A stretch of 64,000 bases of DNA from Flavobacterium sp. LHD-85 (GTDB lineage Bacteria > Bacteroidota > Bacteroidia > Flavobacteriales > Flavobacteriaceae). Position 1 is the first letter of the stretch. Every line of letters starts with the position of its first letter. The position numbers were made by a program, and so were the translations under genes. Below are positions 25,926 through 35,935 of the stretch, one piece after another. The notes under the pieces are model-generated. The model did no database searches. It saw only the letters and a list, made by a program, of their open reading frames with translations, and had not been told where the DNA came from. The stretch is taken from positions 62,001 through 126,000 of the forward strand of contig NZ_JAVFVR010000011.1 in the NCBI RefSeq assembly GCF_030929595.1. The letters run 5' to 3'.

Positions 25926-28900
25926 TTATAAAGTAAAATTAAGACCAGCAGTAAAAGTTGTCGGCTGAGGATAACCAAAACCTGCATTTTCCGGATCAAC
26001 TCCTGTGAAGCTTTTCGCATCGATAATCAATAAATTTTGACCGCTGATATAAAACCTGAAACTTTCCATGCTTAGTTTTTTCAGTAAATCTTTTGGCAGG
26101 CTATAGCCAAATTGCAAAACTCTAAGTTTCAAATAACTTCCGTTTTCTACATAATAAGTTGAAAATCTAGATTCTGCATTTCTGTCAACTGTTGTCAGTG
26201 CCGGAATAGTTGAATTTGGATTATCCAAAGACCAGGCATTCAGCAAACGTGTTCCTTTATTTGACCCAACATCATCAACACTCCAGAAATCAGTCTGGTA
26301 TTTTGTGTTGTTAATCACATCGACGTCAGTTGCACCTTCCCAAAAAGTGGTAAAATCAAAGTTTTTATAAGATAAGTTTAAATTGATTCCGTACAACAAT
26401 CCCGGATTCGGATTTCCTATCCACGTACGGTCTTTATCTGTAATTGTTCCGTCGCCATTTAAGTCTTTGTAACGAATTCTTCCAAGTCCTTTTCCTTCCT
26501 GAATTGCCGAGTTGTCTACCTGATCCTGACTTGTAAATAATCCGTCAGTAACATAACCGTACATCGAATTAATTGGTCGTCCTAAAATATTATCATCCAG
26601 TCCGTCGCCGCCGTAATTGTTTTTAACTTCATCCGGCAATTTTGTAATCCTGTTTTTATTTGCCGAAATGTTTCCGGAAATATCATATTTCAATCCAAAT
26701 GAAGTTTCATCATGATAACCTAAAGAAAACTCCCAACCTTTATTTTCCATAGACGCTCCGTTTACCCAACGGTTTCCTCCTTCTCCAATAACTCCTAAAT
26801 AAGGTGGCAATACCAAAATATCATCTGTTTTTTTGATATAATAATCTATAGATCCGCTTAATTTTTGTTTGAATAAACCAAAGTCCAAACCAATGTTGGT
26901 TTGTGTAGTCGTTTCCCATTTCAAATCATCATTTCCTGATTGCGTTGCGATAAAACCAGACGGAAGCAATCCGTTTCCGTTTCCTGCAATATCGTAAGCT
27001 GTTCCGTAAGACGTTGCCCAAGTTGGACTTCCGCCTGCGTAACTTGCCAGATAAAGCGAATAAACTGCCGTATTACTGATTTCCTGATTTCCGGTTTGTC
27101 CCCAGCCCGCTCTTAATTTCAAATCAGAAAAAACTGGAGCACTATTTTTAATGAAGTTTTCATTGCTGATTCTCCATCCCGCTGAAACTGCCGGAAATGT
27201 TCCGAATTGATTGTTTTTTCCAAAACGAGAAGAACCATCACGACGAATTGTAGCCGAAACCAAATAACGATTATCAAACTCGTAATCTGCTTTTCCAAAA
27301 TAAGAAAGCAAAGAATATACAGTCGAAGTTCCGCTGGTAAAAGATTCTCCTGTTCCTGCATCTGGATACATGTAGTCTGGCGTTTCGATCAAAAAGTCAT
27401 TTTTACGTAGCGTATTTGTATCATAAGTGTCTTTGTACATCTCCGTTCCCGCCATCAAATTCAGATTGCTTTTCCCAAAGTTTAAGCTATAAATTGCTGT
27501 ATTTGTCCAAGTCCATTTATCACTGATTGACTGATCGATAGTTACAGAAGTCTGATCGTTTTGCAGATAACCCGATTTGTAGCTTCTTTGTAACGTGCGT
27601 TTTTTATAAAAACCATAATCCATTCCGAAACTGGTTTTGATGTGTAGATTTTTAATGATTTCCAAATCCGCGTAAGCGTTACCAAAAAGGCGCAAATAAT
27701 CGTATTTGTTATCTTTATTATATTCTAAAAGACGAACCGGATTTTGTCTGTCGTTCATTCCTCCGACAGGTCCTCCCCAACCAATTCCGTCTACCGTATG
27801 CACCGGAATAATTGGCAAAGCTCTCAATGCAGGATCTAAAACGCCCGGATCTGTCACTTCGTTCGTGCGGTTTAGACTGAAGTTTTCTCCGATAACTAAT
27901 TTGCCATTAAAATATTTGTAAGAACTATTCATTCGGGCAGATATTCTTTCAAAATCTGTTGTTTTTACAACACCTTCATTTCCATAATAACCTAACGAGA
28001 AAACATAATTTCCTTTATCAGAAGCATTCGAAACTGATAAATCATAAGAATTGGCAACTCCAGTTTGAGAAATCGCATCGTACCAGTCCGTATTTGAAGC
28101 TTTTATGGTTTGTTCTGCATCTAAATATTCCGGAACCAAAACTTTATTCAATTGCGGCTTATTATTATTTACCGACCAGTCAAACTGATAGCGCAAATTA
28201 TTATTATTCGGATTTAAACCGTCGTTGATATTGGCCTGCCAAAGTGCCTGCCCAAATTGGTTTGCATTAAGAACATTCAATTTTCTTGAATAATCAGAAA
28301 AAGAAGCATAAGTGCTGAAATTGATTCTCATTTTACCTTCTTTTCCTTTTTTGGTTGTAATGATAATAACACCGTTTGAAGCTCGGGAACCGTAAATACT
28401 TGCTGACGAAGCATCTTTCAAAACCTGAATGGTTTCAATATCATTCGGGTTCAGTTCATGCATTCCCGATTTTGTAGGCATTCCGTCAATTACATAAAGC
28501 GGATCTGTGTTGTTTAAAGTTCCAACACCGCGAATCACCACTTTGGTATTTCCACCGCTTGGCGAACCATCCGACGATACCTTTACTCCAGCAATTCTTC
28601 CTTGTAAAGCTTTTATAGGGTTTGGTTCTGGCTGTTTCATGACTTCCTTCATGTTTACAACAGCAACCGCTCCTGTAATATCCGTTTTCTTTTGTTTTGA
28701 ATATCCCGTTACAACAACTTCATTCAATTGATTGTTGTCAACTTTTAGTGTTATATTGATTGTTTTTTGCCCTTTAACAGAGATCGATTGCGGGGCGTAT
28801 CCTATAAAAGAAACTACAAGCACAGCATCTGAAGCAACATCTGGGAAAGAAAAATTTCCGTCAAAATCGGTTGCCGAACTGATATTTGTACCTGAAATAA

Positions 28901-29030
28901 TTACTGTCGCTCCAGGAAGCGGCATTCCGTCATCAGACGAAATTACCGTTCCTTTAATTCCGTTTTCCTGCGCCGTCATCATCAGCATCGGAAAGAAGAA
29001 AAATAGAAAATATATAATCTTACTTTTCAT
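25926..29030 (-). CDS. susC: SusC/RagA-family TonB-linked outer-membrane transporter
   Basis: 1034 residues. Signal peptide (1-20), carboxypeptidase-regulatory-like domain (about 23-100, IKGTVISSDDGMPLPGATVI), TonB-box region and plug (about 105-230, with VVVTGYSKQKKTDITGAV and DPLYVIDGMPT), then a large barrel ending in TTFTAGLNFTL. It imports fructo-oligosaccharides with SusD. There is no N-terminal STN extension, so this transporter is regulated by the hybrid sensor and not by a FecIR pair. A 179-base gap separates it from the GH32 gene upstream, enough for its own promoter. Confidence 0.95.
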   Translation of the reverse strand: MKSKIIYFLFFFFPMLMMTAQENGIKGTVISSDDGMPLPGATVIISGTNISSATDFDGNFSFPDVASDAVLVVSFIGYAPQSISVKGQKTINITLKVDNNQLNEVVVTGYSKQKKTDITGAVAVVNMKEVMKQPEPNPIKALQGRIAGVKVSSDGSPSGGNTKVVIRGVGTLNNTDPLYVIDGMPTKSGMHELNPNDIETIQVLKDASSASIYGSRASNGVIIITTKKGKEGKMRINFSTYASFSDYSRKLNVLNANQFGQALWQANINDGLNPNNNNLRYQFDWSVNNNKPQLNKVLVPEYLDAEQTIKASNTDWYDAISQTGVANSYDLSVSNASDKGNYVFSLGYYGNEGVVKTTDFERISARMNSSYKYFNGKLVIGENFSLNRTNEVTDPGVLDPALRALPIIPVHTVDGIGWGGPVGGMNDRQNPVRLLEYNKDNKYDYLRLFGNAYADLEIIKNLHIKTSFGMDYGFYKKRTLQRSYKSGYLQNDQTSVTIDQSISDKWTWTNTAIYSLNFGKSNLNLMAGTEMYKDTYDTNTLRKNDFLIETPDYMYPDAGTGESFTSGTSTVYSLLSYFGKADYEFDNRYLVSATIRRDGSSRFGKNNQFGTFPAVSAGWRISNENFIKNSAPVFSDLKLRAGWGQTGNQEISNTAVYSLYLASYAGGSPTWATSYGTAYDIAGNGNGLLPSGFIATQSGNDDLKWETTTQTNIGLDFGLFKQKLSGSIDYYIKKTDDILVLPPYLGVIGEGGNRWVNGASMENKGWEFSLGYHDETSFGLKYDISGNISANKNRITKLPDEVKNNYGGDGLDDNILGRPINSMYGYVTDGLFTSQDQVDNSAIQEGKGLGRIRYKDLNGDGTITDKDRTWIGNPNPGLLYGINLNLSYKNFDFTTFWEGATDVDVINNTKYQTDFWSVDDVGSNKGTRLLNAWSLDNPNSTIPALTTVDRNAESRFSTYYVENGSYLKLRVLQFGYSLPKDLLKKLSMESFRFYISGQNLLIIDAKSFTGVDPENAGFGYPQPTTFTAGLNFTL

Positions 29031-29209
29031 AAAATAATGGTTTTGGTTTATATTTAATTGGTTAATTATGTAGTTAGTATTTCGCTTGCGATAAGCATCC
29101 GATAATTTTCAGAACAAGGCATAAAAAGTCAGAAAGAAAAATCTTTCGAGTTTTTTCAAGCCTTCACAGTTATTTCTTCACTAAAGAAAAAGTGTTTTGC
29201 TATTCTCTT

Positions 29210-30826
29210 TTAATGACTTTTAAAAAAATTTAATTCTTGAATTTTAAAATTGTTTACCTCTATTTTCTCTTGTGAAGAAATAGAAAGAGCTGAAAATGGT
29301 TTGTTTAGAAAAAAGATTTCCGTCATCACTTTTTCGCCATTGTTATAAAAGATTTCGATTGAAGTTTTATCCAAAATAATTTTAAAAGCGGCGCTTTTTT
29401 GGCTTCCTCCCAAAAATGCTTTACTCACTGGTGACGCAAACTTATCTGAAAAATCAACTTTACCAGCTTTTGAACGATCAACAAATAAATAATTTTCTTT
29501 GTTGTTTAAACCGAAACTTAAAGATTCGCCATCTAAATTAGAAAGTGTAAAAGTGTAATCGCACTGTTTTAATTTTTTTAAATCTAAACTAATTATGCTT
29601 TTAGTCAAATCATTAAAACCATCTTTAACCAATGTTAAATTTCCTTTTCCGTTCAAACTCTTGGCAGTAATAGTTTCAGCAACATAATTATTTAATTCTC
29701 GTACTGGCATACTGACCAAATTATAATTGCCATCATTTTTTACCAATTTCAATTCACGCGGAATCGTGGTACTGCTTCTCCATGTCGTTGTTGGAACCTG
29801 TTGTGCATATTCCCAGTTTGACATCCATCCGATAAACAATCTTCTTCCGTCTGAAGTTGGAACATTATTCCAGGTCACTCCTGCATAATTATCTTTTCCA
29901 TAATCTGCCCAGACTGCTTTTTCGTTATTTACCCTTTCAGCAAAAGTAGCGTCTATTGTAAAAGTTTTGCCATCAAAATCTCCAACAAAATATTGAACTC
30001 CGGAACCTCCGTTTGGTCCACCCGGATTAAGGTTTACGATTAAAACCCATTTTGTTTCTTTTGTTCCTTCTACTTTTATTTCGAAGAAATCAGGACATTC
30101 CCAAACACCGCCGTGAGCACCAATGTTTTTTCCAAATTCAGATGTAAATTCCCAGTTTTTCAGATTCGATGATTTGTAAAACTGTATTCGATCCTGCGCT
30201 GCCAAAGCCATAATCCATTGTTTGTGAGTTTCATCCCAAGATACTTTTGGATCACGAAAATCTCTAATTCCAGGGTTTTTCACGACAGGATTTCCTTCCT
30301 CAAATTTCTGCCATGTAAAACCGTTATCATTAGAAAAAGCAATATCCTGCTGTTCCACATCAATTTTGCCTGCTTTCTCCTTTGTCATATCATGCAACGT
30401 ATAAATGGCAATAATCGGAGCTGTTTTTCCTGTTCCTAATCCAGATGTGTTCTGGGTGTCGACAACGGCACTTCCTGAAAATATATATTTGTCTTTATCT
30501 GGGTAAAGCGCAATTGGTTGTTCTTCCCATTTGATTAAATCTTTAGAAATGGCATGTCCCCAATGCATTGGTCCCCATGTGTTTCCATCAGGATAATGCT
30601 GGTAAAACAAATGATAATACCCATTGGCGAAGAACATTCCGTTAGGATCGTTCATCCAGCCTTTTTTTGGCGTAAAATGAAAATTTGGTCGATACATTTG
30701 TTCTTCCGCGGTGTTCGATACAGTTACGGCAGAAGTTTGTGCAGTTGCAGAAAACGGTTTTAATCCTACTATCGACAGTAAGGCAGCACTATAAAGAGCT
30801 AACGGCAGATGTTTCTTTGATTTCAT
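29210..30826 (-). CDS. Exo-acting GH32 fructanase (levanase/inulinase type)
   Basis: 538 residues. Signal peptide (about 1-30) without a lipobox, so periplasmic. The GH32 propeller has all three catalytic residues: Asp60 in WMNDPNG, Asp192 in FRDP, Glu243 in WECPD. A C-terminal beta-sandwich (about 380-538) is usual for the family. It should release fructose from the ends of levan- or inulin-type oligosaccharides, supplying both the fructose signal for the sensor and the substrate for the MFS importer. Its start overlaps the end of the MFS gene by 38 bases, so the two are translated together. Confidence 0.93.
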   Translation of the reverse strand: MKSKKHLPLALYSAALLSIVGLKPFSATAQTSAVTVSNTAEEQMYRPNFHFTPKKGWMNDPNGMFFANGYYHLFYQHYPDGNTWGPMHWGHAISKDLIKWEEQPIALYPDKDKYIFSGSAVVDTQNTSGLGTGKTAPIIAIYTLHDMTKEKAGKIDVEQQDIAFSNDNGFTWQKFEEGNPVVKNPGIRDFRDPKVSWDETHKQWIMALAAQDRIQFYKSSNLKNWEFTSEFGKNIGAHGGVWECPDFFEIKVEGTKETKWVLIVNLNPGGPNGGSGVQYFVGDFDGKTFTIDATFAERVNNEKAVWADYGKDNYAGVTWNNVPTSDGRRLFIGWMSNWEYAQQVPTTTWRSSTTIPRELKLVKNDGNYNLVSMPVRELNNYVAETITAKSLNGKGNLTLVKDGFNDLTKSIISLDLKKLKQCDYTFTLSNLDGESLSFGLNNKENYLFVDRSKAGKVDFSDKFASPVSKAFLGGSQKSAAFKIILDKTSIEIFYNNGEKVMTEIFFLNKPFSALSISSQEKIEVNNFKIQELNFFKSH

Positions 30827-32147
30827 TTTTGTGGTTATTTTTTTTAGTTAGTGTTTCGCTTAAAGCTTCTAAAGAGATTCCTTTTGTTTCCGGCATCAGA
30901 AAAATTACAAACAACAGCTGCAGTACCATCATCAATGTAAAAATAAGGAATACAACTTCGGGTCCGATTTCTGAAAACAACATCGGAATTAAAGACGGAA
31001 TAATCGCTGCCAAAACCCAATGTACTGAACTTCCGAATGCTTGTCCAGATGCGCGAATATGATTTGGGAATATTTCTGAAATAAAAACCCAAATGACCGC
31101 GCCCTGACCAATTGCATGTGAAGCAATGAAAAGGAAAAGGAAAATAGGAACTGATAAACCTCCCCAATTGTAATAAAAAGAAGCCGATACTAATCCGAGT
31201 GAAATAATATATCCGACAGAACCAATGTACATTAACAACTTTCTTCCTAATTTGTCAATTAATGCCACACCAATTAAGGTGAAAATAAGATTTGTAACTC
31301 CAATTCCGATACTGCTTAACAACGCTGTATTTTGTCCTAAGCCGGCTTCTTCAAAAATTCTTGGCGCATAATATAGAAATGCATTAATTCCTGAAAACTG
31401 ATTGAAAAAGGCTATTAAGAAAGCCAGAATCAAAGGAAAGCGGTATTTCTTCATGAAAATGTTTTCGTGTTTGGTAACACCGTTTTCACGGGAATCGTCT
31501 ATCAAGTCTGAAATATTTGCAGACGGATCAATGTTATATAAAACTTTACGAGCTTCTTCGTCACGATTTTTAGACAAAAGCCATCTCGGACTTTCAGGAA
31601 TTGACAAAATAAACAGAATATAAATTAGAGAAGGAATTGCCTGAACGCCAATCATCCATCTCCAGGCATTTTCTCCAATATCTTTAAGAAAATAATTAGA
31701 GATAAAGGCAATCAAAATTCCTAATACAATATTAAACTGATACAAAGCTACCAATCTCCCTCTTTTGTCTGCCGGAGCAATTTCTGATACATAAGCGGGA
31801 GCAGCAATAGTAGAAGCGCCAACTCCTAAACCACCAATAAATCTAAAGGCAGCAAAAACAAAAGGATCGTTGGCAAAAGCAGCACCAATTGCAGAAGCAA
31901 AGTATAAAATGCCAATCCAGAACAGCGTTTTTTTACGTCCTATTTTATTTGTTGGGATTCCTCCAAAGATTGCACCAACTACAGTTCCCCATAATGCCAT
32001 TGCCATAACAACTGAACCATGAAAGGCATCTGAAGAGTGCCACAGAAGCTGTAATTGTTTATCAGCTCCAGAAATAACTACGGTATCAAAACCGAAAAGA
32101 AAACCTGCCAGTGCAGCAGTAACAGACCAAATCAATATCTTATTCAT
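30789..32147 (-). CDS. MFS sugar porter, probable fructose importer
   Basis: 452 residues with about 12 transmembrane helices. Sugar-porter signatures are present: GRKKTLFWIG after helix 2, PAYVSEIAPADKRGRLVALY, PESPRWLLSKNR between helices 6 and 7, and GRKLLMYIG and PETKGISLE in the C-terminal half. It is an inner-membrane symporter-type protein; fructose is inferred from the GH32 and kinase neighbours and from the equivalent transporter in Bacteroides levan loci. It heads a two-gene unit with the periplasmic GH32. Confidence 0.92.
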   Translation of the reverse strand: MNKILIWSVTAALAGFLFGFDTVVISGADKQLQLLWHSSDAFHGSVVMAMALWGTVVGAIFGGIPTNKIGRKKTLFWIGILYFASAIGAAFANDPFVFAAFRFIGGLGVGASTIAAPAYVSEIAPADKRGRLVALYQFNIVLGILIAFISNYFLKDIGENAWRWMIGVQAIPSLIYILFILSIPESPRWLLSKNRDEEARKVLYNIDPSANISDLIDDSRENGVTKHENIFMKKYRFPLILAFLIAFFNQFSGINAFLYYAPRIFEEAGLGQNTALLSSIGIGVTNLIFTLIGVALIDKLGRKLLMYIGSVGYIISLGLVSASFYYNWGGLSVPIFLFLFIASHAIGQGAVIWVFISEIFPNHIRASGQAFGSSVHWVLAAIIPSLIPMLFSEIGPEVVFLIFTLMMVLQLLFVIFLMPETKGISLEALSETLTKKNNHKNEIKETSAVSSL

Positions 32148-32257
32148 TGTACATGTATTAAAAACTTGTTGCTAAGATATCTGCAAAAAAAACAACTTAT
32201 TTTTAATGATGTTACAATTTATTTCTATAAATATTGACAGTTTAGCATTTCAAACCC

Positions 32258-32314
32258 AAAACCTTTATTTACAAGGTTTTACACAAATTAAAAAACTTTT
32301 ACGAAAACCTTGTA
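32258..32314. promoter_or_regulatory. Dyad sites between the sensor and transporter genes
   Basis: AAAACCTT (32258-32265) and AAGGTTTT (32273-32280) form an inverted repeat with a 7-base spacer. A third half-site AAAACCTTGTA (32304-32314) is the exact inverse of TACAAGGTTTT (32270-32280). They lie upstream of the MFS start, where the AraC-type output domain of the hybrid sensor would be expected to act. Confidence 0.45.
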
Positions 32315-32377
32315 GTTTCGATTTTGTTACATAACCTTCAAAATTGATACTTTAAAAGAAACAATTTCAAAGACAAA

Positions 32378-35116
32378 TTAGCTGGACGTTTTGTATTCTT
32401 TAGGAGAAATTCCAAATTTATTCTTAAAAGCTGTAGAAAAATAGTTTGGCGAAGAGAAACCTAGCGAGTAGGCAATTTCAGAAATATTCATTTCATTTGA
32501 CTTCAAAAGCTCCGCGGCTTTCTCTAATTTGACATTATTAATATGATCGCTAATATTAATTCCGATAATTGCTTTCACTTTTCTATACAGCTGAACTCTC
32601 GAAACGCCCAATTTATCCGCCAAATCTTCAACTGAAAACTTTGGATTTTCGACATTCTTTTTAATAATGTCATTCATTTTGGTAATAAATGACTGTTCCT
32701 GATTGCCAAATTTAGATTCAGGTTCAACTCTGTAAATATTATTGGTATAATAATAGCGCAGTTTTTCTCTGTTGAAAAGCAAACTCGATAAGGATTGTTT
32801 TAGAATTGAAAGACTAAATGGTTTTGTCAAATACTGGTCTACTCCACTCTGCAAGCCTTTTAAAACAGATTCTTTGTTACTTTGTGCCGTTAGAATTATA
32901 ATTGGAATATGAGAGGAACGAAGATCTTTCTTTAGCTCTTTGCTGATTTCGTAACCGTCTTTGTCTACCAAATTAATGTCGCAGATAATAATATCCGGAA
33001 TAATTTCCAACGCTTTTTCAATCGCATCGCTTCCATCAGAATTATAAACTACATATTCATTAGACAGTTTTGCTTTTAGAAAATTAACCAAATCTACATT
33101 GTCTTCAATAATTAGCAGCGAGTGTTTTTCAGCATCTGAAATCGTATTTGATTCTTTTAAATCGGGTTCTATGTTTAAATTATCGGTAATTAAATTCGGA
33201 ATACTGGTTAGGCTTTCTACTTTCTGAATAATTTCACCAGGCTGCAAATGACTGTTTCCTTTTAATAAAGTAATCACAAATTCGCTGCCTTGTCTAGATT
33301 TCAGTTCAATAGTTCCCTGATGCAAAAGCACAAACTCTTTAGACAAATGCAAACCAATTCCTGAACTGTTTTTATTATTATTTGAAGCCCTGAAAAATGG
33401 ATCAAAAACATTTGAAAGCTCATCGTCAGGAATTCCAATTCCGGAATCTTTAAAATGTATCTTTACGGTATTATCTTGATTTTCGACAATTGAAATACTA
33501 ATTTTTCCATTGTCCGGCGTAAATTTAAAGGCATTTGACAATAAATTGAAATACACTTTATCCATTAATCCACGGTCAATAAACAATTCCAGATTTTTGT
33601 TTTTACAGCTTAATTGAAAATCAATATTTCTTCGGGCGGCTTCACCTTTAAAGTTTGCCATGACTTCATTTGTGAAATCGTAAATTTTTGTATTCGAAGC
33701 CCTCAGCGTAAATTTTTGCTCTTCAATTTTCCTGAAATCCAGTAATTGATTGATCAAACGCAGTAGTCTGTTTGAGTTTTTGTGAATCAGTTTTACTTCC
33801 TCAATCAATGCAGTTCCTTTAATTTTTTCATTTTCGATTAAAGACTCCACGTAACTCATTATTAGCGTAATTGGCGTTTTAAATTCATGCGAAAGTCCGG
33901 TGAAGAAATTCAGTTTTGCTTCATTGCTTTTAGCTGCAATTTGTGCCATTTCCTGAATTTCATTGTTCTGGTCAATTACTGTTTGATTGATTCTTTCTAG
34001 TTGTTTTTTCTTTTTTGAAATCGAAATGGTAGAATAAATACTGTAAATCGTTAAGCTCAAAATAATGACAAGAAAAAAGCTAAGCAATCTTACCAAATTA
34101 TTCTGCGAAGCATATTCTCTTTCCTGAACTTTAATAGCACCTTGCTGTGATTCGATTACCAATTGCTGTTGATCGACTTTATCCATTTGGTTTTCGATAA
34201 TTTCAGCATTGTTTTTATCAATAACAATCGTATTTAAGATATTGTTTCTGGAAATTGATTCTTTGTTGTACATTTTCAATGCCAATTTTAGAGCCTCGTT
34301 TCCTCCGGTTGGATATAAAATCGTTCCATCAAGAACGCCGCTTTTTACCAGCTCAATTCCACCGTTTACTGAATTTAAGGCGTCAACACCAATAAACTTT
34401 ATTTTCTTTTCAAGTCCCAGGGTTTTAGCAGTTTCCCAAGCGCTTAAAGCCATTCGGTCGTTATGAGCAAAAATATATTCAATATTCGGATTTTGTAGAA
34501 GAATTGCTTTCAAAGGCGCTTTAACCGATTCTTTTTCCCAATCGCCCTGAATGGTTTTTACAATCTTAAAACGCTTATTTTCATTGATAATCTGATTGAA
34601 ACCAAGTGTTCTTTCGTACGCCGGAGATGATCCACTGGCTCCTGTAATTTCTATAACATTGCCAGAACCTTTACTGTGCGAGATAATGTAACGGCCGGCA
34701 ATTCGTCCAATTTCAATATTATCCGCTCCGAGATAAGCTGTGTAGCTTTCTCCTTCAATTTTTCGATCTACAACAAGAACTGGAATTCCAGCTTTAATGG
34801 ATTTTTCGACAACTGCCGTTAAAGGTTTGGATTGAATTGGCGATACAATAATAACATCTACTCTATTAGAAATAAAACGCTCGATATCTTCGATTTGCTT
34901 ATCGACATTATTATTAGCGTCTTTGATTGTCAAATCGACTTCAGGTCGTAAAGAAGCTTCAATTTTTATTGAACTATTCATTTGCTTGCGCCAATCGTCA
35001 GTCGTCATCGCCTGTGAGAAACCAACTCTAATTTTGTCACCCTGTTTTTGTTTACAGGATATTAAACTTAAAGATGCCAAAATGAGCATCAAAATATATT
35101 TTACAAATTGATACAT
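32378..35116 (-). CDS. Hybrid two-component system with periplasmic-binding-protein sensor (levan type)
   Basis: 912 residues in one chain. Signal/anchor (1-20), type I periplasmic sugar-binding domain (about 27-310, with VGFSQAMTTDDWRKQM, VDVIIVSPIQSKPLT and FIGVDALNSV), transmembrane helix (about 341-365), histidine kinase with His410 in SHEFKTP and ATPase boxes (NLLSNAFKFTPDNG, DSGIGIP, GIGLHL), receiver domain with phospho-acceptor Asp713 and Lys765, and an AraC-type DNA-binding domain (about 825-910). In B. thetaiotaomicron the equivalent sensor, BT1754, binds free fructose in this domain. The same ligand is likely here. It should activate the adjacent transporter and Sus genes. Confidence 0.95.
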   Translation of the reverse strand: MYQFVKYILMLILASLSLISCKQKQGDKIRVGFSQAMTTDDWRKQMNSSIKIEASLRPEVDLTIKDANNNVDKQIEDIERFISNRVDVIIVSPIQSKPLTAVVEKSIKAGIPVLVVDRKIEGESYTAYLGADNIEIGRIAGRYIISHSKGSGNVIEITGASGSSPAYERTLGFNQIINENKRFKIVKTIQGDWEKESVKAPLKAILLQNPNIEYIFAHNDRMALSAWETAKTLGLEKKIKFIGVDALNSVNGGIELVKSGVLDGTILYPTGGNEALKLALKMYNKESISRNNILNTIVIDKNNAEIIENQMDKVDQQQLVIESQQGAIKVQEREYASQNNLVRLLSFFLVIILSLTIYSIYSTISISKKKKQLERINQTVIDQNNEIQEMAQIAAKSNEAKLNFFTGLSHEFKTPITLIMSYVESLIENEKIKGTALIEEVKLIHKNSNRLLRLINQLLDFRKIEEQKFTLRASNTKIYDFTNEVMANFKGEAARRNIDFQLSCKNKNLELFIDRGLMDKVYFNLLSNAFKFTPDNGKISISIVENQDNTVKIHFKDSGIGIPDDELSNVFDPFFRASNNNKNSSGIGLHLSKEFVLLHQGTIELKSRQGSEFVITLLKGNSHLQPGEIIQKVESLTSIPNLITDNLNIEPDLKESNTISDAEKHSLLIIEDNVDLVNFLKAKLSNEYVVYNSDGSDAIEKALEIIPDIIICDINLVDKDGYEISKELKKDLRSSHIPIIILTAQSNKESVLKGLQSGVDQYLTKPFSLSILKQSLSSLLFNREKLRYYYTNNIYRVEPESKFGNQEQSFITKMNDIIKKNVENPKFSVEDLADKLGVSRVQLYRKVKAIIGINISDHINNVKLEKAAELLKSNEMNISEIAYSLGFSSPNYFSTAFKNKFGISPKEYKTSS

Positions 35117-35350
35117 GAAATTTTGAGTTTTGTAAATAAAAAATAAGCATTTAAAAATGCATTCTTTAATCTTGTTTGTCTAAATAATTAGGAAGGATTA
35201 TTTTTTAAATGACAAGCCGGAAAAGGTGTATAGTTTAAAAAGTAAAATTAAACTTTTATTTCATGTACACAAATGAGCAAACAATATATCTAATGCGAAA
35301 TAATAAAAATACTAATATTCATTTAATCAAATTAGAATTCAAATAGATTT

Positions 35351-35526
35351 TCCCATGAATCCCCGACAGGACATCTAAACCAAATTTACAAAGCCAATGA
35401 AAGACAGACACTACATATAGTAAGCCAATCTCTTCAAATCATCCAAAAAAGATGTTGTAATTTGTCCCGTCGAGGTCACTCAGCCAAATGGCGCCAATTG
35501 AAGACAATTGGTGCCATTTTTTATTT
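35351..35526 (+). repeat. Dispersed repeat family B, copy 4
   Basis: From CCATGAATCCCCGACAGGAC to GTCAC and the hairpin AAATGGCGCCAATT/AATTGGTGCCATTT (35486-35519), then T-rich DNA. The following 115 bases up to repeat C closely match those after copy 8 (51.6 kb), with GTATATATTTATATAAAAA in common. Confidence 0.8.
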
Positions 35527-35639
35527 AAGCTCAATAAATACGCTAACTTTGAATCATTGTTGTTTTAATTTTAACTCTTTAAAGTAATAGTAAATTGCAC
35601 CAGGCGTATATATTTATATAAAAAATTGCGCAAATAGCT

Positions 35640-35678
35640 GATTTACCCTTCGATAACTTTACAGGATTAGAACAACCC
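35640..35678 (+). repeat. Repeat C, copy near 35.6 kb
   Basis: GATTTACCCTTCGATAACTT then TACAGGATTAGAACAACCC. Matches 51733-51769 and lies at the same distance after repeat B, closing a repeat of about 330 bp. Confidence 0.6.
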
Positions 35679-35935
35679 ACAATTAACTCTAATTATGGCA
35701 TTATTATATCGTAGTTTTTTCTAATTACCGTCCAATTTCATAAAATGAAATCTCATTTTTAAAATGGTCTAATATTTCAAAATTATTTGAATTTCATTCT
35801 CTCCTTTTTTCAAATATAATTGCTGCACGATTGAAACAATAAATTGTTTTATTAAAAGGAAGGTGAATTGCAATTTATTCATCCTGAGAAAGGAATATTT
35901 CTGATTTGAAATGATGATGCCGAATACCTTTTGTA

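Noticed and set aside
26000..29037. Several plus-strand frames across the SusC gene
   Set aside because: Antisense shadows of a clear 1034-residue SusC frame.
30844..31167. 107-codon frame antisense-frame within the MFS gene
   Set aside because: Alternative frame on the same strand as the transporter, with no independent coding signal.
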